Assembly (NCBI GenBank): GCA_964415045.1
Contig: CAYPZL010000106.1
Location: 1-19,446, forward strand
Length of the DNA: 19,446 nucleotides
From: CAYPZL01 sp964415045
GTDB taxonomy: Bacteria > Planctomycetota > Phycisphaerae > Sedimentisphaerales > Anaerobacaceae
Direction: 5' to 3'
A model generated the notes under the pieces. That model was not told the DNA's origin. It was given only the letters and a program-made list of their open reading frames with translations, and did not search any database. Shown one piece after another: positions 8,057-14,426 of the stretch. Position 1 is the stretch's first letter; the number at the start of each line of letters is the position of its first letter. Position numbers and translations under genes: made by a program.

Positions 8057-8392
8057 TTAGCCGGTCATCTGGACGGTCGCCAGGGCTTCAAACGCATCGC
8101 GCCGGAACGTAAACGCCGCGTCCAGCCCGGTAACCGAAAATACCCCTTTCGTCGCGCAGGCGACGTTGCACAGAACGAGGCTGCGAGCACTATCGCGAAG
8201 CAATTGTCGCAGACGAATCAGAGCGGCAAGACTCGTCGAATTCACGATATCGACGTCCGAGAAATCGATGACCACGTCATGATTCCCGTCTTCGCGCACC
8301 ATTTCGCAGACCGTATCCAACTCCTCGCCCAGATCGGGCTCTTGGGGCAGATGTACGAGAATGACGCTTTGTGACCAGTTCTCGATTCCCAT
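8057..8392 (-). CDS. STAS-domain protein (anti-sigma factor antagonist type)
   Basis: A 111-aa single STAS domain. The core HDVVIDFSDVDIVNSTSLAALIRLRQLL matches the strand-loop-helix around the phosphorylation site of SpoIIAA-like antagonists. In the usual D-S-S-G box the phosphorylated Ser is the second one; here the box reads N-S-T-S (51-54), so a Thr (53) takes that place, which could still be phosphorylated. Such proteins bind a Ser/Thr kinase (anti-sigma factor) and release a sigma factor, or act as scaffolds. AAGGGG lies eight bases upstream of the ATG at 8392. It is the first gene of a minus-strand group with the PilM-like ATPase; no anti-sigma kinase or phosphatase is nearby. Confidence 0.82.
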   Translation of the reverse strand: MGIENWSQSVILVHLPQEPDLGEELDTVCEMVREDGNHDVVIDFSDVDIVNSTSLAALIRLRQLLRDSARSLVLCNVACATKGVFSVTGLDAAFTFRRDAFEALATVQMTG

Positions 8393-8738
8393 TTCGCGAC
8401 CCCTTCAAACTGCAACCATCCGTTGCCAGTTCTACACCCAGAGAATCGGTCATAGCGGGCAGCGGCTTGAATACTCCGCCCTCCGGTACGGCTTTGCGCG
8501 AAGATTGCGGCCAAAGTCTGTGTGCCGAGCGTCTTTCCCGCCCGATAACCCGAGACTCTGCACATCCGACCTCCACGGCGGACCGGCTTCATCGTACACC
8601 CAGGCGAAAATCTCGGGCGATTTGCGTGAAATGGCGTGGAAATATCGCCGCCGAAAAGCGAAAATACCGGTACGTATGGCCGACGATGCAACATGAGGCA
8701 GGAGCGATCGGGGTCAATCGACGCAGAGGAGTGGCACC
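8393..8738. other. Divergent intergenic region
   Basis: This 346-base gap separates the STAS gene (minus) from the prepilin-like gene (plus) and must contain the promoters of both. I see no convincing -35/-10 pair, no operator and no small gene. A weak plus-strand candidate is ttgcgt at about 8622 with tatcgc 15 bases on, which I do not call. Confidence 0.5.
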
Positions 8739-9572
8739 ATGAAAACGAGAGCCTTCACACTCATCGAACTGCTGGTGGTCATCGCCGTGATCGCGCTGCT
8801 GCTGGCGATTCTGATGCCCGCCCTGCGCCGCGCCAAGGGGCAGGCCCAGACCGTCGCCTGCGCGGCCCACCTGCGGCAGTTCGGACTGGCCTGGAATCTC
8901 TACGCCCAGGACAACGACGGCTTCAACATCGAGTACTACCCGGGAACACAATGGGCCAGCGGCGGGTTCTGGTTCTATCAGTTGGGCCCCTACTTCGGCG
9001 ACAAGGACTTTGGCCGGGGCCAGGGCGATACCCAGCGGGGCGTCCTGAAGATCCTCCGCTGCCCGGCGACGCGCGCCTGGAGCAACCGATACAACGATAG
9101 CATCCGCTACGGGGCCCACGATATGGCTTGGCAGTGGAGCTCGCAAACGAACTCCCAGGGCCGCGAGGAACTGCACGAGGGCAGCTACACCCTGAACGGC
9201 TGGATGCAGAACCTCAGCGAGGAGCGCAAAGCCGCATACGCCGCGAACCGGGTGCGGAACTACTACTTCAAGTACGACGATGCGCGGGGTGCGAGCCCCC
9301 TGCTCTGCGACGGCGGCTGGGTCGACGCCTGGCCCGACAATTCCCACGTGGATCAGACGCACCTGTTCGCCGATCTTAAAGGCGCCGGCATCCCCGGCGG
9401 CACCTACCGCATGAGCCCCAATCAGCTCACCCGCGTCCTGCTCGAACGACACGGCCGGGGCATCAACATCCTCTTCAAGGGGGCCCACGTCCAGAGAATC
9501 GCCCTGGAAAAGGTCTGCCAGTACAAGTGGCACCGGTACTTCACTCCCGTCGCCGAGCTCGATTTGCCGTAA
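8739..9572 (+). CDS. Prepilin-like protein with N-terminal methylation motif
   Basis: A 277-aa protein of the type IV pilin/type II pseudopilin class. It starts MKTRAFTLIELLVVIAVIAL, with the prepilin peptidase site before Phe, Glu at mature position 5, and a hydrophobic helix of about 20 residues. The residue before the cut is Ala instead of the usual Gly, which is tolerated in some prepilins. The body (QTVACAAHLRQFGLAWNLYA) is the layout seen in the very large planctomycete family of prepilin-like secreted proteins, and the C-terminus (NILFKGAHVQRIALEK) matches the usual end of these proteins. GAGGAG lies nine bases before the ATG. It would be membrane-anchored with its globular part outside. 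No other pilin gene adjoins it, so a role in a classical pilus is unproven. Confidence 0.88.
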   Translation: MKTRAFTLIELLVVIAVIALLLAILMPALRRAKGQAQTVACAAHLRQFGLAWNLYAQDNDGFNIEYYPGTQWASGGFWFYQLGPYFGDKDFGRGQGDTQRGVLKILRCPATRAWSNRYNDSIRYGAHDMAWQWSSQTNSQGREELHEGSYTLNGWMQNLSEERKAAYAANRVRNYYFKYDDARGASPLLCDGGWVDAWPDNSHVDQTHLFADLKGAGIPGGTYRMSPNQLTRVLLERHGRGINILFKGAHVQRIALEKVCQYKWHRYFTPVAELDLP

Positions 9573-9594
9573 CAACTCGCCGCAGCGAAAGGAT

Positions 9595-9612
9595 GGTGGG
9601 GCAAGCCCCACC
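9595..9612. repeat. Hairpin-forming inverted repeat
   Basis: GGTGGGGC-AA-GCCCCACC is a perfect 8+8 inverted repeat 22 bases after the prepilin-like gene's stop. It lies between two convergent genes, where a bidirectional terminator would be expected, but there is no T-run on either side. It may instead be a dispersed palindrome. Confidence 0.4.
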
Positions 9613-9676
9613 CTGCAATTGCCGCGGCGCTCGGCGTGCTTGCCACCAGGGCCCCGCCCTCCAGAGCAGCGGTTCC

Positions 9677-9690
9677 CCCGGCGCGCCGGG
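9677..9690. repeat. 14-bp perfect GC palindrome
   Basis: CCCGGCGCGCCGGG is fully self-complementary with no loop. It lies in the same convergent interval as the 9595 hairpin. A function is not evident; GC-rich palindromes occur by chance more often in DNA of this composition. Confidence 0.3.
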
Positions 9691-9790
9691 ATTCGGCTTC
9701 GCCTCAGGACGACATAGAGGCTGCCGCGCTAGGATTTACCGGAATTCGTATGATTCCCGTTGGGAGAATGGCTGGGTCGGCACGAGCGTG

Positions 9791-10246
9791 CTATCGGCGC
9801 AATTCGTTGGCGAGCAGCTTCATGCTGTCTCTGAGCCGTTCGATGCAATCGTCTTCGGAGATTTCCGTCACCCGCAGCGCGTCGCGCAGCTTGGCTCTAA
9901 CGAGGCCGACGGCCGTCTCGACGTCCTCGGCCATCATCCGGGCCTCTTCAGCGTCCAGGGCCAGGATGTCAATGATCACGGCGGTGTAATCGCCGCTTGG
10001 GTTGGCCAGCGCCAGTTCCAGGATCCTGTTTTCCGCGACGACCTCGAACCGCAGGTCCGGAACCTCATAGATCACCGCGGCGGCCTCGTCCACCTTCCAG
10101 AAATACCCCGCCATAGCCAGAACCACTTCGTCGGCCGTGGGAAAGGCGTCGTCCAGCCGGACCTCCCGCTTCTTGAAGCCCATCTCCGAAAGACCGTGAA
10201 GCCCCTTGTATGCCACGCCCATGCGATAGCGATCGAGATTGGCCAT
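9791..10246 (-). CDS. Conserved-looking protein of unknown function (151 aa)
   Basis: I do not recognise this protein. It is a soluble, acidic alpha/beta-type sequence with no signal peptide or membrane segment. It runs from MANLDRYRMGVAYKGLHGL through a segment rich in Val/Glu/Asp (EVVLAMAGYFWKVDEAAAVIYEV) to a helical C-terminus (DDCIERLRDSMKLLANELRR). The frame is open to 10324, but the first 26 residues of that version are unlike a protein start, and the ATG at 10246 has TGGAG three bases upstream, a short but usable spacing. It is convergent with the prepilin-like gene and alone on its strand. A 10-bp palindrome (ATCTCGAGAT, 10265-10274) lies just upstream and could be an operator. Confidence 0.65.
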   Translation of the reverse strand: MANLDRYRMGVAYKGLHGLSEMGFKKREVRLDDAFPTADEVVLAMAGYFWKVDEAAAVIYEVPDLRFEVVAENRILELALANPSGDYTAVIIDILALDAEEARMMAEDVETAVGLVRAKLRDALRVTEISEDDCIERLRDSMKLLANELRR

Positions 10247-10387
10247 AAACTCCAGTATACCGCCATCTCGAGATAATTCCAGACATAAGCAAAAGAGAAC
10301 AGAAAATCGGCCATAGAGCAGCAACCGACCCTGGATGCTCCATCCCGCGTGGAAGGGTTTCGATGGGCAGACCCAGGCGCGACGCGT

Positions 10388-10615
10388 CTATCCCACCTTC
10401 TCGAAGACCACATCCTCGTTGTCCACTCGCACAACGAGCCGGTCTTCACAGTCTATTCTCGCCTCGGCGCGGAAATCCGTCGCAAAGTTGGAAAATGTGC
10501 AGACTCGCCCGTCTATCTGCCCGCAAACGACCACGGCCCCAAGACGGGGCAGGAAGCAGCGGGCCAGCCTGTCAAGTTGGCGTGCCAGGGGGCCCGCCCC
10601 TGCCGGAATTGGCAC
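10388..10615 (-). CDS. Possible small protein of unknown function (up to 75 aa)
   Basis: A weak candidate. The C-terminal half (DCEDRLVVRVDNEDVVFEKVG) reads like real protein, with alternating charged and hydrophobic residues, and most of its codons end in G or C like those of its neighbours. Against it, the only start near the 5' end is a GTG at 10615 without a ribosome-binding site, the frame stays open to about 10680 without an ATG, and the N-terminal half is Pro/Gly/Arg-rich. It could be the remnant of a longer gene. Confidence 0.25.
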   Translation of the reverse strand: MPIPAGAGPLARQLDRLARCFLPRLGAVVVCGQIDGRVCTFSNFATDFRAEARIDCEDRLVVRVDNEDVVFEKVG

Positions 10616-10825
10616 CGGGCCAGGACTGCGAGGCTGCCCGGCGCATTCACCGGCGAATTTCCAATAATCGTAAAACCACTAAAAACAAGAACTTAGAACC
10701 ACAGAACCATTTTGACGTCTCGAACGGGCGCGCTCTGGTATCTATTTTGCACCTTCGATCTCAGTTATGCGTCATCTATCAACAAAACCGTTTGTAACGC
10801 ATGCAGTTTAAGGAGGCACGCAATT
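10616..10825. promoter_or_regulatory. groEL1 upstream region without CIRCE
   Basis: The leader of groEL1 becomes A/T-rich from about 10660. I looked for the HrcA operator (TTAGCACTC, nine bases, GAGTGCTAA) and did not find it. A loose promoter reading is TTGACG (10713-10718) with TGGTATCTA about 21 bases on, which is too widely spaced to be confident about. AAGGAGG at 10810-10816 is the ribosome-binding site. Confidence 0.3.
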
Positions 10826-12481
10826 ATGGCAGTTAAAGATTTGGCGTTTGAGGCGGATGCACGAGCCGGGTTGTTGGCCGGCGTGGAGAAGCTGGCGGCA
10901 GCGGTCAAGCCGACGTTAGGCCCGCGCGGCCGAAATGCCGTGATCGACAAGAGCTGGGGCGGCCCGACCGTCACGAAGGACGGCGTCACCGTGGCCGAGG
11001 AAGTGGACCTGCTCGACAAGAACGAGAATCTCGGGGCCAAGCTCGTAAAGGAAGCCGCGAGCAAAACTTCCAAGATTGCCGGCGACGGGACGACCACCGC
11101 CACGGTCCTGACCGAAGCCCTGTTCAAAGAGGCGTACAAGAACCTGGCGGCCGGCGCCGACGCGATGGCCCTGAAACGCGGCATGGAAGAGGCGGCCAAG
11201 GCCGTGACCGAGAGGCTCGCGACCCTGGCCAAGCCCGTCGATATCAGCAAGACCGACGACATCGTCAACATCGCCTCCGTCTCGGCCAACAACGACCGGG
11301 AGATCGGCAAGATCATGGCCCGCGCCTTCCAGCGCGTGGGACGCGACGGCGTCATAACCGTCGAAGACGGCAAGACTTCCGAGACAAACGTCGAGTTCGT
11401 CGAGGGCATGCAGTTCGACCGCGGGTACCTCTCGCCTCACTTCGTGACCGACCAGGACAAGATGGTCTGCGAGCTGGACAAGCCCTTTATCCTCGTGCAC
11501 GAGGAGAAGATCAGCAACGTGGCCAAGCTGGTGCCGCTGCTGGAAAAGACCGCCCAGGCCAAGCGTCCGCTGCTGATTATCGCCGAGGACGTGGAAAGCG
11601 AAGCCCTGGCGACGCTGGTGGTCAACAAGCTCAAGGGCGTGCTGAAGGTGGCCGCGGTCAAGGCGCCGGGATACGGCGACCGACGCAAGGCCATGCTCCA
11701 GGACATCGCCGTGCTGACCGGCGCCGAGCCCATTTTCAAGGATCTCGGCATCGAGCTGGACGGCGTCGAAATCTCGCAGCTCGGCCAAGCCAAGAAGGTC
11801 ACGATCGACAACGACAACACGATCATCATCGAAGGGGCCGGCAGCCAGGAGGCCATCAACGGCCGCAGCAAGCAGATCAAGAGTGAAATCGAGACCACCA
11901 CGAGCGATTATGACCGCGAGAAGCTCCAGGAGCGGCTCGCCAAGCTGACCGGCGGCGTCGCCCAGATCAACGTCGGAGCCGCCAGCGAGGCGGAGATGAA
12001 AGAGAAGAAGGCCCGTATCGAGGACGCCCTGCACGCCACGAGAGCGGCCATTGAGGAAGGGATCGTCCCCGGCGGCGGCGTGGCCCTGCTGCGATGTCTC
12101 GATGCCGCAGAGTCGGTCAAGCTCAAGGGTGACGAGAAGACCGGCGCCGACATCCTGGCCAAGGCCATGAGGATGCCCTGCTACTACATCGCCTACAACG
12201 CCGGCGCGACACCGAGCCTGGTCGTCAACAAGGTCAGAGAAGGCAAGGACGGGTTCGGCTACAACGCGGATTCCGACACGTATGAAGACCTGTTCCAAGC
12301 CGGCGTTCTCGATCCGGCCAAGGTAACGCGCATCGCGCTGCAGAGCGCCGTCAGCATCGCCTGTATGCTGCTGACCACCGACTGCCTCGTCACCGAGAAG
12401 CCCAAGGAAGAGCCGGATATGCCTCCGGGCGGCGGCATGGACGGCATGGGCGGCATGGGTGGCATGGGCGGTATGATGTAG
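10826..12481 (+). CDS. groEL: Chaperonin GroEL, copy 1
   Basis: A 551-aa 60-kDa chaperonin subunit that, as a double seven-membered ring, encloses unfolded proteins and refolds them with ATP and GroES. The ATPase residues are present: D52 in TVTKDGV, D87 in AGDGTTTAT, and the later Asp in RIEDALHATRAA. The tail is the classic Gly-Gly-Met repeat. In the apical domain, YLSPHF replaces the usual YLSPYF, so His205 stands where E. coli has the substrate- and GroES-binding Tyr203. The intermediate and equatorial parts contain unusual Cys (RMPCYY, SIACMLLTTDC). The start at 10826 has AAGGAGG nine bases upstream; the frame is open for 38 more codons, which do not resemble a GroEL N-terminus. It is not next to a groES; a fucosidase gene lies between. 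A second groEL follows at 14427. Confidence 0.97.
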   Translation: MAVKDLAFEADARAGLLAGVEKLAAAVKPTLGPRGRNAVIDKSWGGPTVTKDGVTVAEEVDLLDKNENLGAKLVKEAASKTSKIAGDGTTTATVLTEALFKEAYKNLAAGADAMALKRGMEEAAKAVTERLATLAKPVDISKTDDIVNIASVSANNDREIGKIMARAFQRVGRDGVITVEDGKTSETNVEFVEGMQFDRGYLSPHFVTDQDKMVCELDKPFILVHEEKISNVAKLVPLLEKTAQAKRPLLIIAEDVESEALATLVVNKLKGVLKVAAVKAPGYGDRRKAMLQDIAVLTGAEPIFKDLGIELDGVEISQLGQAKKVTIDNDNTIIIEGAGSQEAINGRSKQIKSEIETTTSDYDREKLQERLAKLTGGVAQINVGAASEAEMKEKKARIEDALHATRAAIEEGIVPGGGVALLRCLDAAESVKLKGDEKTGADILAKAMRMPCYYIAYNAGATPSLVVNKVREGKDGFGYNADSDTYEDLFQAGVLDPAKVTRIALQSAVSIACMLLTTDCLVTEKPKEEPDMPPGGGMDGMGGMGGMGGMM

Positions 12482-12578
12482 TCGCACGCAACGTCCCGCG
12501 TGGGACTCTTCTGCGACCCGATGCTTCGGTCCATCCGAGGCGGGCCGCAGGGAGCCATCCACCCGGCAATCACAAGTG

Positions 12579-12592
12579 CCGGCCTGAGCCGG
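12579..12592 (+). terminator. Possible weak terminator after groEL1
   Basis: CCGGC-CTGA-GCCGG forms a five-base-pair GC stem with a four-base loop, followed by only three T residues. It lies 98 bases after the groEL1 stop and 40 bases before the fucosidase start. It could reduce read-through from groEL1, but the short T-run makes strong termination unlikely. Confidence 0.3.
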
Positions 12593-12631
12593 TTTGACAA
12601 AGAACCGCGTTTCCCAGGAATGGAGCCAACG

Positions 12632-14023
12632 ATGACCGCAAGACAACGGAACCAACGGACCGTCATGACCACAGCGACGATCGCTCTGGTGCTCGGTCTT
12701 CTCGTCGGCGGCTGCGGCGAGGATTTTCAATTCCTCTCGAACGAGAAGAAGCCGCTGACGAAGGATGAGCGTATGGAATGGTGGCGCGACGCCCGCTTCG
12801 GCATGTTCATCCACTGGGGTCTGTACTCGGTCCCGGCGGGAACGTACAAGGGCCGGCGCATCGGCGGTATCGGCGAATGGATCATGCAGCGGGCGCAGAT
12901 TCCGGTCGAGGAATATGAGAAGTACGCCGCGGCGTTCAACCCCGTCGGATTCGACGCCGACCAGTGGGTCCGGCTGGCCAAGAACGCGGGCATGAAGTAC
13001 ATCGTCATCACCAGCAAGCACCACGACGGCTTCTGCCTCTGGGATTCGCAAGTCACCGACTGGGACATCATGGACGCCTCGCCGTTCCAACGTGACATCC
13101 TCGCGGAGCTGGCCGCCGCGTGCAAAAAGCACAAGATCAAGCTGTGCTTCTACCATTCGATCATGGACTGGCATCACCCGGACGCCCAGGCCCCCTTCTA
13201 CCCGAACTACAACGACACCAAACGGTCGAACCCGAACTTCGACCGCTACGTCGCGGAGTACCTCAAGCCCCAATTGGCCGAACTGCTGACCAACTACGGG
13301 CCTATCGGCGTGCTCTGGTTTGACGGGGAGTGGATCAAGGACTGGACCGAGCCCAAGGGCAAGGACATGTACAATTACGTCCGGGGCCTGCAGCCGGCGA
13401 TCATCGTCAACAACCGCGTCGGCAAAGGCCGCAAGGGCATGGAAGGGCTCAGCAAGAGCGACGAATACGCCGGCGACTTCGGCACGCCCGAACAGCAGAT
13501 TCCCGCCACCGGGCTGCCCGGTGTGGACTGGGAAACCTGCATGACCATGAACGACACGTGGGGCTACAAGGCCTACGACGAGAATTGGAAGTCCTCCGAA
13601 GACCTCATTCGCAAGCTGGTCGATATCGCCAGCAAAGGGGGCAATTTCCTGCTCAACGTCGGCCCGACTCCCGAAGGGTTGATCCCGGCCGCGAGCGTCC
13701 AACGGCTCGAGGCCATCGGCCGGTGGATGGCGATCAACGCCGAGAGCATCTACGGGACCTCGGCCAGCCCGATCGACCGGCCCGCCTGGGGACGCTGCAC
13801 CACCAAGGGCGACAAGCTCTACCTGCACGTCTTCGACTGGCCCGCCGACGGCACGCTGGAGGTCGCCCTGCCCCAGGCTGACGTGCGCAAGGCCTACTTG
13901 CTGGCCGACAAGAAACGAACCAAGCTGCCGGTGACGTCCGGCGGGGACGAGCTTACCGTATCCCTGCCCAAGGACGCACCGGATTCGATAGATAGTGTGA
14001 TCGTGCTCGAATTGGATCAATGA
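12632..14023 (+). CDS. Alpha-L-fucosidase, GH29, lipoprotein
   Basis: A 463-aa glycoside hydrolase family 29 enzyme that removes alpha-L-fucose from glycans by a retaining mechanism. Typical GH29 blocks are visible: RFGMFIHWGLYSVPAG, KYIVITSKHHDGFCLW, DWDIMDASPFQRD, and VLWFDGEW, whose Asp (about residue 231) is the expected nucleophile. GGNFLLNVGPTPEG closes the barrel. The acid/base residue varies in the family and I do not assign it. The N-terminus carries a lipoprotein signal (hydrophobic stretch, then LVGGC with Cys28), so the enzyme is probably anchored in an envelope membrane. The ATG at 12632 has GGAG seven bases upstream; an in-frame ATG at 12620 and a longer open frame are less likely. 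It sits between two chaperonin genes with no other carbohydrate gene nearby, an odd place for it. Confidence 0.92.
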   Translation: MTARQRNQRTVMTTATIALVLGLLVGGCGEDFQFLSNEKKPLTKDERMEWWRDARFGMFIHWGLYSVPAGTYKGRRIGGIGEWIMQRAQIPVEEYEKYAAAFNPVGFDADQWVRLAKNAGMKYIVITSKHHDGFCLWDSQVTDWDIMDASPFQRDILAELAAACKKHKIKLCFYHSIMDWHHPDAQAPFYPNYNDTKRSNPNFDRYVAEYLKPQLAELLTNYGPIGVLWFDGEWIKDWTEPKGKDMYNYVRGLQPAIIVNNRVGKGRKGMEGLSKSDEYAGDFGTPEQQIPATGLPGVDWETCMTMNDTWGYKAYDENWKSSEDLIRKLVDIASKGGNFLLNVGPTPEGLIPAASVQRLEAIGRWMAINAESIYGTSASPIDRPAWGRCTTKGDKLYLHVFDWPADGTLEVALPQADVRKAYLLADKKRTKLPVTSGGDELTVSLPKDAPDSIDSVIVLELDQ

Positions 14024-14029
14024 CAGGTA

Positions 14030-14038
14030 TGCCATAAT
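14030..14038 (+). promoter_or_regulatory. Extended -10 promoter of groES-groEL2
   Basis: TGC-CATAAT is an extended -10 with a five-of-six hexamer, starting seven bases after the fucosidase stop. Transcription would start near 14045, leaving a leader of about 27 bases that contains AAGGAG (14057-14062) before the groES ATG at 14072. A loose -35 (TTGGAT) lies 15 bases upstream. No CIRCE operator overlaps it. Confidence 0.45.
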
Positions 14039-14071
14039 CACAAACACTTGTTGGAGAAGGAGTCACAGGAT

Positions 14072-14362
14072 ATGAAACTGAAACCCTTGGATGACAGAGT
14101 TGTAATCAAGCCGCTGGAAGCCCAGGAAAAGACGGCCGGCGGAATCTTCCTGCCGGACACCGCCAAGGAAAAACCGCAGATCGGCAAGGTCGTTTGGGTC
14201 GGACCGGGCAAAGTCCAGGACGACGGCAAGCGAGCCCCCATGTCCGTCAAGAAAAACGACGAGGTCATCTACGGCAAGTACATGGGCAACGAGATCGAGA
14301 TCGACGGCGAAAAGTACGTCATCACCCGAGAGAGTGACCTCCTGGGCATTGTCGAGAAGTAA
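14072..14362 (+). CDS. groES: Co-chaperonin GroES
   Basis: A 96-aa co-chaperonin, the normal length, which caps the GroEL ring as a heptamer. It begins MKLKPLDDRVVIKPLEAQEKT. The mobile loop that docks on GroEL is clear (KTAGGIFLPDTAKEKPQ) with the hydrophobic tripeptide Ile-Phe-Leu. The C-terminus GNEIEIDGEKYVITRESDLLGIVE is typical. The ATG at 14072 has AAGGAG nine bases upstream; a TTG at 14048 opens the frame eight codons earlier but would include the ribosome-binding site. groEL2 follows 64 bases downstream, giving the usual groESL order, and an extended -10 promoter lies directly before it. Confidence 0.97.
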   Translation: MKLKPLDDRVVIKPLEAQEKTAGGIFLPDTAKEKPQIGKVVWVGPGKVQDDGKRAPMSVKKNDEVIYGKYMGNEIEIDGEKYVITRESDLLGIVEK

Positions 14363-14426
14363 CACCGGAGGCAAACGCAAGGGACCCGGACCACCGGGAG
14401 AGATGAACTTTTAGAGGACCAAGAAA

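Noticed and set aside
7033..8112. A 359-codon plus-strand frame opposite the PilM-like gene
   Set aside because: The minus strand encodes a recognisable PilM-like protein with a ribosome-binding site; the plus frame has neither.
8589..9611. A 340-codon minus-strand frame opposite the prepilin-like gene
   Set aside because: The plus strand has the clear prepilin motif and ribosome-binding site; the minus frame has no recognisable domain.
10254..10259. TATACT on the minus strand just before the 151-aa gene
   Set aside because: Transcription from it would begin at about 10247, after the ribosome-binding site, and no -35 is present. It would only work for a leaderless message.
12493..12506. GTCCC-GCGT-GGGAC hairpin just after groEL1
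   Set aside because: Only five pairs and followed by TCTT, too weak to call a terminator.
12594..12599. Perfect TTGACA before the fucosidase gene
   Set aside because: The hexamer 17 bases on is GGAATG, which is not a -10, so I do not call a promoter.
10916..14047. A 1043-codon open frame antisense to groEL1 and the fucosidase
   Set aside because: It mirrors two certain genes in a GC-rich region, where the opposite frame is often free of stops. Its translation is rich in Gly, Val, Asp, His and Leu with no domain.
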